DNA of 64,000 bases from Brasenia schreberi (GCA_036023115.1 JAYKKT010000076.1:4092001-4156000); one strand, 5' to 3'; counted from the first letter of the stretch, positions 34,920 to 45,336 are shown. Translations and numbers: made by a program. The notes: generated from the sequence alone by a model not told the origin.

Positions 34920-35525
34920 TTCAAGCACTCACACACATTGAGCCTTCGCTCTTATTTGAAAGACCCAAGTAAGGGCCGACCTATACTATTTGGGTATCAT
35001 TTTATGTTGTGTGTGTAAGTCTTTCAACTCAAGCACTCACACACATTGAGCCTTCACTCTTCTTTGAAAGACCCAAGTAAGGGCCGACCTATACTATTTG
35101 GGTTTCATTTTATGTCGTGTGTGTAAGTCTTTCAATTCAAGCACTCACACACATTGAGCCTTCGCTCTTATTTGAAAGACCCAAGTAAGGGCCGACCTAT
35201 ACTATTTGGGTTTCATTTTATGTCGTGTGTGTAAGTCTTTCAATTCAAGCACTCACACACATTGAGCCTTCGCTCTTCTTTGAAAGACCCAAGTAAGGGC
35301 CGACCTATACTATTTGGGTTTCATTTTATGTCGTGTGTGTAAGTCTTTCAATTCAAGCACTCACACACATTGAGCTTTCGCTCTTATTCCCAAGACCTTA
35401 ATCAAGGCCATACTGCAAGTTATATTTGGGTTTAATTTCATGTCGTGTGTGTAAGTCTTTTCAATTCAAGCACTCACACACATTGAGCTTTCGCTCTTAT
35501 TTGCAAGACCCGAGTAAGGGCCCAT
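34920..35525 (+). repeat. 108-bp minisatellite in A 5' LTR
   Basis: AAGCACTCAC landmarks at 35031, 35139, 35247 and 35355 give an exact 108 bp period; flanking units are variants (next landmark 35468). Each unit holds TTGAGCCTTCGCTCTTATTT, CCCAAGTAAGGGCC and GTGTGTGTAAGTCTTTCAA. Equivalent arrays: 52320-52920, 58595-59090, 19060-19570, 30275-30785, and partly 9180-9570 and 10855-11265. Confidence 0.9.
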
Positions 35526-36107
35526 ATACATACTCTATATACATATCTCCCTTCGGCATTTACATTTCAAGTCATTTCCCTTCGGCATTGTATTTACATT
35601 TCGGGTTTTCCCTTTGGAGTAGCGTCAGTTTGCATTGCATCTACGCCATACCACGAGGTAGGACGCATATTGCATCAAAGCAAGCCCCGCTCAAATTCGG
35701 CCATGTAGTGGAGTGTTCATAACACACAAACTAGGTGGCCAAAAAAGGGATAAAAGGAAAGACTTAGGCACGTGCAAATCCACGTGATCTAAAATCTGCA
35801 ATCGCATCTAAAAAACCCGAATTAGACACCTCGAACTGCTTTGTAGGCATTCTATCCGAAAGACTCGATTTTTGCAAAGCGTATAGACTGACCCTTGCGC
35901 ATCGGTGCAAGAAGGTCTGTGACGACAAGAGCTCACTTGCTCACAGTCGCCACGATTAGAAGTTAGTTTAAAATATATCTTCGCTAGCTTAGGTAAGCTA
36001 GCTGGCACACCCTGTTTACATAAATAGGCCTTAGACGCACGAGAGGATCCACTCCAAGCCTAGAAAAGGCGGGGGAGGCGTGGGGATTTTCGCGTGTCTA
36101 CAGAGAT

Positions 36108-36125
36108 TGGCACGCCCGGTGGGAC
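36108..36125 (+). other. Primer-binding site, element A
   Basis: TGGCACGCCCGGTGGGAC five bases after the 5' LTR end (36102). The flanking spacer GAGAT is shared with B and E. Confidence 0.88.
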
Positions 36126-36199
36126 GTGAGCCTTTCAAAAGTCGAGTTTTAAAGATTAAAAGTTTGCAAAAATTTTGTTAAAAAGGTGTTAGTTTTAAC

Positions 36200-36222
36200 T
36201 TGTTTTCTTTACTTGTACTTAG
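36200..36222 (+). promoter_or_regulatory. Candidate 3' splice site before gag (element A)
   Basis: TTTTCTTTACTTGTACTTAG then GA, 25 nt before the gag ATG (36247). A nearby GGTGTTAG is only about 40 nt upstream, too close for a plant intron, so a donor in the LTR is more likely. Confidence 0.45.
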
Positions 36223-36246
36223 GACATTTTGAAAAGCTTGAAAAGC

Positions 36247-39117
36247 ATGTCAAAATCCAATCCAAGTGAAGTGTCGAGCCAAGGCTCTTGCGCATCAAGT
36301 TCTCACTCTAGGAGGATTTTCAAAAACAAAATAAAACTAGATGAGATCGAGGACCTGAGAAGGGAGTTTGAGGCCAAAATCGATGCTCTCAGCCAAGAGG
36401 CTGAAGTAGGCGATTCATGTTCATCAAATGGTGAACAATGGCCTAAAAAGAAATCTGAAAAACCTCGTAAGCACAAAGAGGCCTCCGTAATGGAAGGCAA
36501 CCAATACCACGAGTCCTTCACACAAAAGGACCGTAAAGCCCTACAGTAGTTGCTGAAAGGGTAGAATAAAGAGAAAAGAAGCTACGCCCTATCTGATTTC
36601 CTTCCTATGGATTACGAAACAGACAGTGACGATGAAATACCGAACTTCCATCGGTATGATGGCTTGGGAGACCTTAGGTCTCACTTGCATCTTTTCTCAC
36701 GTCGAGCCCATAAGAAGAAAAAGGACTCGATGAAATGGGTGTATTGGTTCCCTTTATCCCTTAAAGGCACAACTGCCAAATGGCTGGCTTCCTACGACTT
36801 AAGCCAATTCACTACTTTTGAAGAGTTAGCGAACTGCTTCATGCAAAGATTTGCACACAACGTGGAAGTCACGCCGACTCTGAATACCTTAAGGGATACA
36901 AAGCAAGGCATGAACGAAGACGTACATGCCTTCATTATAAGATGGAGGTCGCTTTTGGGCCAAGTGCGAGAGCCCATATCCGAGGGATGCGCAGTCATGC
37001 TCATCCTGGATAATTTTAAAAGCGAGTTAAAAACCCTTCTCTCGCTCCATGAGATCTCAACTTTCCATAAGTTGATCAAAAAGGCCTCCCTTTTCGAAAC
37101 CAACTTGCGAAAAGGGACATACGATCACTTATGGAAAGGAAGTGCCGTTTCCAAAACCCGCTTGGAAAAGCCCATCACATACGGGCTACCCATGATGGAT
37201 AAAGGGGCAAAGCCCCATAAAATCGCCAATGTCCGGGTGGATCCAAGCGTGGCAGGCACTTCCAAAAATTTCGAAAAGTTAGAAAATATGAGGGAGCGAA
37301 ATTTTCAAAATCCGGTTGAAAAACGGGAGTATACTCCGCTGGGGCAACCTGTGTCGGAGGTCCTAGACCTCCTACTTGCCCAGGGCATGATAGAACTCCC
37401 TGAAATCCCCGAAGGAGTCACTTCCAAAGGGAGGTATTTAAACCGATTTTGTAAGTATCATCAGCTCAAAGGCCATGATACCAAACGCTGTTTCTCCCTC
37501 TTAAACAAAATTGAGAACTTGATAGCAGAAGGCCAGCTCCAGGTCAGTAAGGAACCTGAGCCACCTCAAGCTATCTTCAAAGAACCCTTTCCCAAACACA
37601 CCAGTGGCAGTGGGAAAGGAAAGGAGGTATGTACCCTCACCATTTCTAAGGAACTAGCGTAAAAACCAGAACCTGGTCGACCCACTTGTGCGCCCATTCT
37701 TGTACTATACAAGAAGCCCACCCAAGTCGTCATTCGGGGACCACCAAAAGTGGAATCCCTGGCAAAACCAGTTTTAAAAATCCAAGGTTCTCCTCAGCTC
37801 ATCCTTAGAGCCAAAGTTAGCACGAACTCTAGGCTGGTCGTGGGGGAAGTGACTAGATCCGGGAGGATCTATCAACCCCCGCACCTTCAAGGTACTCAAA
37901 AGGTGGTCAGTGTGCCTGGCCCCTCAAAAACATGTATCCCTAGTGTTCTGCCAAAAGCAGATAAGGACAAAGTCATCCTAAATCCTTATGACTTCGAAAA
38001 CCACCTTTCAAAGATTCCTATTCACATGTCTATCTTAGAGCTTATAAAAACTTCGCCTAGGCATAGACTTGTATTAGAGAAAATTCTAGAAAGGGCCAAG
38101 GTTGATTCGAACATAAGTCCGGAATCCTTGTCTGCCCAAGTGGCTTTATTAGGAGCAAAATCGCCCATCACTTTCTCGGAAGATGATGTAGATAGACCCT
38201 ATGAAACCCATAACCAGGCCCTGCATATCGAGGTGGTTCTAAACAACCACTCTCTGGACAGGTGCCTAGTCGATGGTGGAGGAGGGCTCAACATCCTTCC
38301 ACTTCATGTGGCGTATAAAATCGGAGTCACCTTGACTTCAGTGAACCCAAGCCCCATAGTTATCACTGGATACGATGGGAATGCGTCTAGACCTTTAGGA
38401 TCCATCGAACTCCCAATGGAAACGGGAGGGATCGAACACACGGGGGTGTTCCATGTCTTGGACATCCACCCCCATTATAACCTGTTGCTGGGAAGGCCCT
38501 GGATACACAGTTTGTGCGCTGTGCCATCCACCTTCCACAGGTGTGTCAAGATCCCTTTTAGGGACCAGGTCGTAGTGATCCTAGGTGAGAGTCACCCACA
38601 GCTTCAGGGGATCATAAACTCCCCTTGTCTATCGAGCTCCCAGGCCCATGAGGCTAACCTGGGGCAAATTATGGTCGAGCCACCTCGGCTCATGTTGAAC
38701 AACCCTAGGAAGGTTGTATATGTGAAGGGGCCGCCCAAAGTAGGCCCCCTCTCGATTCTAACCCTTCTAGGAAAACCCAAGCGTTCCCCATTTCCAAAGC
38801 CCCTGGACAAGAGGCCATATGAACACAATATAGACGATAGCATGTTCCAGGACCACGACTTGTACCAAACTTTTTCGAAAAACAAAAAGTCATTGAACAT
38901 GTTGTTGAACATGGGCTACACGCCCTACAAGAGTCTAGGGGCACAGAACCAGGGTCTCCTAGAGCCCATCCTTCCTAGGGCCAATCCAAGCCGATATGGG
39001 ATCGGCTATACTCCCCGAATACCGCCGGAGCCACCCCCTGTGACCACCTGGGTCAAGGGTGCCCCGGAACCTGCCTTAGAAGAAACCTACGATTTAGATC
39101 TCCTATTCCGAGTCTAA
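36247..39117 (+). pseudogene. gag: gag-protease-G-patch (ORF1) of element A
   Basis: A single frame of about 956 codons. The ATG at 36247 (Met-Ser-Lys-Ser-Asn-Pro) is preferred because upstream codons lack ATG and conservation. It contains an N-terminal Ser-rich segment and coiled coil, an acidic D-Y-E-T-D-S-D-D, the Gag core (about 36650-37140), a C-x2-H-x4-H-x4-C knuckle (about 37450), protease with Asp-Gly-Gly-Gly-Gly (38271-38285) and L-L-G-R-P-W (about 38485), then a G-patch (about 38820-39020). Broken only by TAG at 36547, TAG near 36562 and TAA at 37660, each a C-to-T change relative to E or B. It ends D-L-L-F-R-V then TAA. Confidence 0.9.
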
Positions 39118-39124
39118 CCCGTAG

Positions 39125-39140
39125 TGTTTTCCCTTTGTAG
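39125..39140 (+). promoter_or_regulatory. Candidate 3' splice site before pol (A, block 1)
   Basis: TGTTTTCCCTTTGTAG followed by GTATGATGG; a second copy is at 40653-40668. It lies 8 nt after the ORF1 stop and 3 nt before the ORF2 ATG. Confidence 0.45.
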
Positions 39141-39142
39141 GT

Positions 39143-39465
39143 ATGATGGAAGATCCCTTTTCTAAAAATACAAAAACATTTGAAAAGCTTAAAATCAAAA
39201 AAATCGAAAAACAAGAAAAACCAAAAACAATGGAAAAGCAAAAACTCGAAAATAGAGTGCTTTGTATAGTTCCCAAAGTTCTTGTTTTATAAAAACCCAA
39301 AAAAATCGAAAATTTGGAAAATACCAAAAAGATTTTGTACATAGCTGCTCCTGGTAGGACTTTGACAAAAGAAAAGGATTTCGAAAGAAACGTCGTCTGC
39401 ATAGCCAGACCAAAATTTTCGAAATCACTTGAAAATCCAAGTACAAAACCAGGTCATTTTGAAAG
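39143..39465 (+). pseudogene. pol N-terminal spacer remnant, block 1 of A
   Basis: ATG-ATG at 39143 opens the Lys/Glu-rich leader of ORF2 (E-D-P-F-S-K-N-T-K pattern). A stop occurs near 39290 (CAA to TAA). The block is cut at 39465 by the duplicated block 2, so it never reaches RT. Confidence 0.7.
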
Positions 39466-40639
39466 CATGTATCCCTAGTGTTCTGCCAAAAGCAGATAAG
39501 GACAAAGTCATCCTAAATCCTTATGACTTCGAAAACCACCTTTCAAAGATTCCTATTCACATGTCTATCTTTGAGCTTATAAAAACCTCGCCTAGGCATA
39601 GACTTGTATTAGAGAAAATTCTAGAAAGGGCCAAGGTTGATTCGAACATAAGTCCGGAATCCTTGTCTGCCCAAGTGGCTTTATTAGGAGCAAAATCGCC
39701 CAACACTTTCTCGGAAAATGATGTAGATACGAAACCCATAACCAGACCCTGCATATTGAGGTGGTTCTGAATAACCACTCTCTGGACAGGTGCCTAGTCG
39801 ATGGTGGAGGAGGGCTCAACATCCTTCCACTTCATGTGGCGTATAAAATCGGAGTCACCTTGACTTCAGTGAAACCAAGCCCCATCGTTATCACTGGATA
39901 CGATGGGAATGCGTCTAGACCTTTAGGATCCAACGAACTCCCAATGGAAACGGGAGGGATCGAACACACGGGGGTGTTCCATGTCTTGGATATCCACCCC
40001 CATTATAACCTGTTGCTGGGAAGACCCTGGATACACAGTTTGTGTGCTGTGCCATCCACCTTCCACAGGTGTGTCAAGATCCCTTTTAGGGACCAGGTCG
40101 TAGTGATCCTAAGTGAGAGTCACCCACAGCTTCAGGGGATCATAAACTCCCCTTGTTTATCGAGCTCCCAGGCCCATGAGGCTAACCTGGGGCAAATTGT
40201 GAATGAGCCACCTCGGCTCGTGTTAAACAACCCTAGGAAGGTTGTATGTGTGAAGGGGCCGCCCAAAGCAGGCCCCCTCCCGATTCTAACCCTTCTAGTA
40301 AAACCCAAGTGTTCCCTATTTCCAAAGCCCCTGGACAAAAGGCCATATGAGCACAATATGGACGATAGCATGTTCCAAGACCACGACTTATATAAAAAAA
40401 TTTCAAAGAACAAAAAGTCATGGAACATGTTGTTGAACATGGGCTACACGCCCTACAAGAGTCTAGGGGCACAGAACCAGGGCCTCCTAGAGCCCATCCT
40501 TCCTAGGGCCAATCAAAGCCGATATGGGATCGGCTATACTCCCCGAATACCGCCGGAGCCACCCCCTGTGACCACCTGGGTCAAGGGTGCCCCGGAACCT
40601 ACCTTAGAAGAAACCTACGATTTAGATCTCCTATTCTGA
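39466..40639 (+). pseudogene. Second protease/G-patch copy of A (block 2)
   Basis: Repeats the pre-protease segment, protease (Asp at about 39800, Asp-Gly-Gly-Gly-Gly) and G-patch (about 40345-40540). A small deletion near 39728 shifts the frame, so the N-terminal part (39466-39770) and the protease part (39761-40639) are in different frames. E has the same deletion at the matching place, so it predates the split of the two copies. Confidence 0.85.
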
Positions 40640-42107
40640 GTCTAACCTGTAGTGTTTTCCCTTTGTAGGTATGACGAAAGATCCCTTTTCTAAAAAAATA
40701 CAAAAACATGTGAAAAGCTTAAAATAAAAAAAAATCGAAAAACAACAAAAACCAAAAACAATGAAAAAAAAAACTCGAAAATAGAGTGCTTTGTATAGTT
40801 CCCAAAGTTCTTATTTTACAAAAACACAAAAAAATCAAAAATTTGGAAAATACCAAAAAGATTTTGTACATAGCTGCTCCTGGTAGGAATTTGACAAAGG
40901 AAAAGCATTTCGAAAGAAATGTCATCTGCAAGGCCAGACCAAAAGTTTTGAAATCACTTGAAAATCCAAGTACAAAACCAGGTCATTTTGAAAACCACGC
41001 ATCAAATTCCCTCAGGTCTATAGCCCACGAGAATGATCAAAGCCCGGTGTAAACACCCAAAATTTTCTTTTAAAATTTTTACTTTTTTTGGGAAAGTAGC
41101 TATTTTTGGTAATTTTGGGTTTTCGAAGGAAAAAGGCACTAAACGAGTTGTTTCGGTACCAAAATTTTATGGAAGCTTTAAAATGATGAAAGAATACTTT
41201 CCTTTCAGAAAATTTCGAATTTTGACAAGATTGGATGAAAATGACAATTTTGCCCCCGGCATGTAAAAAGCAGGATTTCGTTTCTTTAAAAGTTTTCTGT
41301 TGATAAATTTGTTTTAAATTTGCCGTTTGAAAAGAAACAGGCATTTATAAGACAATTTGACACCTGTAAAGGCAGGTGGGTGCCCAAAAAGGAGAGCGGG
41401 CATCAAAAAGGGAAAGTGAGCTTCCCAAAAAGAAAAGTTCATATTCGGAAAGAAATCAGTTGCCCGAGGGAAAAGTTGATGTTATCAAAGGAAAGGAAAG
41501 ATGGAAGCAAGAAAGAACGCTTCCGAAAACAAAGGTTTGGTATCGAACCCCTTTCGTAACATGTATATGTTATGATTGGTTGTTGAGGTAATTAGTGTAT
41601 CGATATGCATCAGTTCGGCATTGTTATCTGTTACTGTTATGTTAAGAATAAGGTTAATATTCCAACACTCATGGAAGAAATCTAACGAGCATGATGGTTG
41701 GTTTTCAAAAACGTAACATGGGCTTACTTGAACGCTTTTGTAGTAATGCATGTAACATGGATTTGCATAACCACTTTCACAGCAAACATGCAGTTTTATC
41801 CAGTTCGATTGCTAAACTGGCTGAGCTGTACAAAGGTGTTTCTGTTAGCTTGTCAAAGTGCGTCTTGAAATACAATACAACAAGTCATATCTAGACCAGT
41901 TTTAGCATGTAGCGAATTCTTGTAGACACATGAAGTTAAAGAAGAACTGGATGTGCATGAGTTCCATGATGCTGACTGAACTGAATTTATTGAGGTTGAG
42001 CTGAAGGAACTCATCCTCATCAGCCTATTGTGCAACTGGTACAAAATCATCGCCCACACAAGCTGCAAAATCAACAGAACAAAAACAGAATGCGTGCCGT
42101 GTTACAT

Positions 42108-42200
42108 CAGGGAAACCAGAATCATATGAGCATGATGGTCACTATGCCTAAGGAAGGGAAACATATTGAAGCAGCCCTGGGTCGTCACATGAAGAATACA
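42108..42200 (+). pseudogene. Short fragment resembling EDC4/VARICOSE (tentative)
   Basis: A stretch reading M-S-M-M-V-T-M-P then K-E-G-K-H-I-E-A-A-L-G-R-H-M. It resembles the K-E-G-(K/R)-R-L-E-A-A-L-G-R-S-M segment of plant decapping scaffold VARICOSE (EDC4), recalled from family knowledge. Only about 30 residues match and the flanks are unrecognised, so chance is not excluded. If real it is a second captured gene next to the ATG2-like piece. Confidence 0.3.
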
Positions 42201-42512
42201 CTGATGCCAGAACTTCGAGCATTCTTGCAAAATCAAGAGGAGACGTTAGATCCAGTGTGACATTGGCAGTGGAAGACCAGAACATTACGGTAGATGGAAC
42301 TGATGATTCCAGAAAAACTCCAGCATGGCATGTTATGGATGAACTAGGATCTGTTTTGATGGCATAGTGGTGAACCCAAAGATGCTGACATCCTTTGGAC
42401 GAGTTTCCAAATAGATGAAGAAGTAAAGAGTACTACCAGAATCTTCAGGAATTCATTCTCATGTTTCACTAAGTGAAGCTATTCCAGATAAGGGGAAATT
42501 GACAGGAGTGGC

Positions 42513-43100
42513 TGGTACGATGATGGCTCATTTCACATAGTAGAAAATCATGTACCAGACATGCAGTATTGTTCAGGACATACAGAACCTGGAGGCAGTA
42601 ATACAGATTCAAGCTCTAACAAGTTTTCTTCAGTCAAGGGAGAGTTGAAGAGGAAAGGAGGGATTATTCTTGACAATATGAATGCTACATGGGCAATGTT
42701 TGGAGGATGTGTTTGGTCCAGTTCTGAGAGCAACAGTTCACATGCTTCAAAGACAGGTGGACGTGACTTGACTAAATGTTTGGAACTGTCACTCCTTGGG
42801 GCAAGCATTCAATGTGACATTTTTCCTGATGGAGAACTCCACGTTTCAGAACTCTTGGTATCCATCTAGGAACTTCATGTATATGATAACAGCAAAGATG
42901 CCCCATGGAAAATGGTGCTGGGCTATTACCATTCTAAACAGCACCCAAGAGAAAGCCATGCAGCAGCAGTGAATTTGAGTTTGGAATCCATTAAGCCAGA
43001 TCCTTGTATTCCACTTGAAGAATACAGGTTGAGAGTCTCTTCTTCCCTTGCGGTTGTATCTGCATCAGAGTCAAACTAGATTTCAAGCATTGAAACATGA
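42513..43100 (+). pseudogene. ATG2-like gene fragment inside solo LTR X
   Basis: In frame from 42513 it reads W-Y-D-D-G-S-F-H-I-V-E-N-H, then G-R-D-L-T-K-C-L-E-L-S-L, D-I-F-P-D-G-E, D-A-P-W-K-M-V-L-G-Y-Y-H-S-K, H-P-R-E-S, P-L-E-E-Y-R-L-R-V and, after a frameshift near 43045, L-L-P-L-R-L-Y-L-H-Q-S-Q. This order matches the C-terminal part of plant autophagy lipid-transfer protein ATG2, from memory of the family. About 190 codons run without a visible intron, suggesting capture from spliced RNA. A TAG at 42867 (CAG to TAG), the frameshift and loss of both ends make it non-functional. Confidence 0.7.
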
Positions 43101-43670
43101 AAGTGGGATCGAAGAGAAGGCAAACTATCCTTTGTACCTTGATATACTGGACTTTTATGAAGGTTTAAATATGAAAGTGGAGCAGCAAGTTCCACTGTTA
43201 TTAGTTGAGAGGCAAGCACTGAACGATGCCTTGGAAGAGAGATGCCCGCATCCAAGATGTATTTATGACTTGCAAGGATAAACAGGAGAGTGAAGTTGTA
43301 ACTGCTTTTCTTAAACTCGTATCACCACGCACAAGTCCTGGGCTACCATGTGATCTGAAGGATTCAGCCGATAACAACATCATCGATTGGAATGATGGGA
43401 ATCACGAAAATGGAGCGATAAATCTAAGAAGGAAGCTGAGACCACTTACCAAAAGGTTGTTCTTCCTACAAATGAATGCAGAGTCGATCAAGGCAAGGAA
43501 AACAACAAGTGGATAGCTCCAAACAATTACCGAATTCAGCACCTTGCCTGTCAAAGCAGTCAGCTGTATTGAGTTTGGCAAGTTTTCAACCTCTTGCCGA
43601 AGTTGCAGCATACCTCCATTTGGAAATTCCTTGCCAGCTCCAAACGATTTCTGCAACTATAGCTTAACCT
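43101..43670 (+). other. Gene-like but unrecognised sequence in X
   Basis: Short open stretches in shifting frames (43048-43281, 43226-43516, 43476-43667) have ordinary coding-like composition, unlike the surrounding LTR. Similarity to ATG2 appears to end near 43095. I do not recognise the source; it may be further captured exons. Confidence 0.35.
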
Positions 43671-43973
43671 GGCTACTGCCCCGATTTCAGCCAAGGTCAG
43701 TCCCATATTCTTCTAAATAACGTATATCAAACTCAGCAAGAAATCGGAAGGGATGCAGCAGGTCTACCTATCTTCCTAATTGGAACCAAGTGCAGCCAAG
43801 TAAAGAAGCCATCCAAAGGGAGCCGATCAAAGCAAAAAGGAGCAGCAACTACACTTGCCAATCACGTCTTCCCACAGACAGCGCCCTGTACAGCAAGTCT
43901 TACCGTATTTCACCAAGAATATGTAAGGCGGGTTGCCTTATGAGTGACAGTACCAAAGAGGCATCCTTTGGCC

Positions 43974-44268
43974 TATAAAAGGAGCCACAAAGGTGTTGGA
44001 AAAGGAGGAACCACTGACTGCAAACTATCAATCCAAGAAATCAACCGGCCATTGCAAATAACTAGTCCGAAAATCCTCCACTGACCACAAAGCATCAATC
44101 TGGGAAAACCAAGAAAACAGGAACATTCAGTCCGAAAATTCAGAGAAATAGAGAGAGAGAGAGAGAAAGGAAGAGAAGAAGGAGAAGAAGGAAGTCCGGC
44201 CTGGTTCCGACGTCCGACGATCGTCCGACGAAGTGCTCCTACGTCCCCTCTCACTCACACAGGTTGGA
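43974..44268 (+). promoter_or_regulatory. TATA box, GA tract and candidate donor of LTR X
   Basis: TATAAAA at 43974-43980, a (GA)n tract at 44150-44165, and CACACAG followed by GTTGGA (44263-44268), a weak donor match, 289 nt from TATA. LTR H has the same order and spacing (TATA, GA tract, donor at 290 nt). Confidence 0.45.
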
Positions 44269-45223
44269 ATTCTTACGCAAATTGGTTTTAATTCCTGAGA
44301 ATTTGAAAAAGCGCAGATTCTGGAAATTTGTACATGAATCAAGGCTTTGAGCCCATATTCTTCATTTATATTGATACAAACATGCATGATTCCTTCATAA
44401 ACGAAATTAAAATCCATGTTTAGATGACTTTCATGATTTATTAGGACTGATAGAGGTTGAACTTCGTTCTAGAATCACGTTAGAAACCTTCTGAAATTTT
44501 CTGTAAAACTGGTTTCTGAAACTGTCTGTGCACACGTGTCTGATCACGGAATTTTTATAGACAAACGGATAAGCAAATTGCTTCAAAATTTTGCATGAAT
44601 AATCTAGACATATCGGACGTTCTTATATAAAATTTTGAGGAATTGTTATGAACGGTTTCCTAGCCAATTAGATCCGTGAAGTTTATACAAAATCCAGATT
44701 GCGTTTTATAGAAACAGAACGTTCAGTAACATACCCCTGTTCTTTTGCCCATATCTCTGCAACCACTGAATAAAATTGGATGAAATTTGATTCTTTGAAA
44801 ACCTAACATCCGTATCTCTCTAACACAACAAATTTCACCGAAATTGGATGATTAAGCACTGAGATATTGCTGTTTTTCTGAGCTTCTGATCCACAGAAAC
44901 AGGGCTGTTCTGAATTTTATAACAGTTTCTGATTCTGTATTTAATTCTCAAAAAATAAAGAATTAAATTAAAAAAAAAATATATATTCTGATTCTACACA
45001 TACGTGTCTCTATTATGTAAACGTTTTAGAATTTTTGGAGAATCAGAAATATTTTTAAAAATTCAGAGAATAGGCCTCTGAAACTGAACAGGTTCTGCAA
45101 ATCTAAGAATCTGAAATTTTTCAGAAATCAAGAACTTAAACACAAATCTGAAACTTTGGAAAATCTGGTTTTTCCTTTCTCGAATTAACGGATTCAAACA
45201 AATTTCAAGCATCTAGGTTGACC

Positions 45224-45336
45224 CTTGAGCGTCGGTTCAAGAAGGCCTAAGTCAAAAAGATCTCACTTGTCCACAATCGTTCTTAGAAGTCAGAAAATCA
45301 GAATTTGTTAGTTTTGGTAAACTAACTGGCACGCAC
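45224..45336 (+). other. U5 structured element of X with compensatory changes
   Basis: Stem 1 CTTGA-GCGTCGGT-TCAAG (45224-45241) corresponds to CTTGC..GCAAG elsewhere. Stem 2 GTTAGTTT..AAACTAAC (45307-45326) corresponds to GCTAGCTTA..TAAGCTAGC. TGGCACGC follows at 45327-45334. Confidence 0.6.

Larger units (their letters stand above)
18004..36102 (+). repeat. 5' LTR of element A, split by element B
   Basis: Left part 18004-18481 starts TGTAAACACACCG and right part 33113-36102 ends GTGTCTACA. With B removed it is about 3.46 kb and collinear with the 3' LTR (49978-53524). A stretch of about 55 bp containing the TATA box (51211-51265 in the 3' LTR) is absent at 33873. Donor-like GTAAGT sites are at 34048-34053 and 34680-34685. 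The GT-rich 108 bp repeats (34920-35525) and U5 hairpin (35983-36002) remain; the following decamer has one mismatch (36003-36012). Confidence 0.85.
37931..41047 (+). repeat. Tandem duplication of the protease-to-pol-spacer block in A
   Basis: Block 1 (37931-39465) and block 2 (39466 onward) share landmarks at an offset of 1535 bp. The junction at 39460-39470 joins TTTTGAAA of the spacer to GCATGTATCC of the pre-protease region. Block 2 is nearly identical to E (constant offset 22055, about five differences in roughly 1580 bp), more so than to block 1. Confidence 0.9.

Noticed and set aside
34920..35525. CRISPR-like regular array
   Set aside because: The 108 bp unit is repeated as a whole with no unique spacers; it is a minisatellite in a plant LTR.
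36180..36222. A short intron in the gag leader from GGTGTTAG to the CTTAG acceptor
   Set aside because: Only about 40 nt, below the usual minimum for plant introns; an LTR donor is more plausible.
36103..36247. Ogre-type extra ORF between 5' LTR and gag
   Set aside because: Only about 145 bp separate the LTR from the gag ATG in A and E, so no such ORF exists.
41320..41591. Lys-rich ORFs at the start of X as captured protein
   Set aside because: Purine-rich, low-complexity sequence open in two overlapping frames; no recognisable family.
45224..45241. tRNA-like T-arm (GGTTCAAG) in U5 of X and G
   Set aside because: A/B/E have GGTGCAAG and no acceptor, D or anticodon arms surround it; explained better as one side of the covarying stem.
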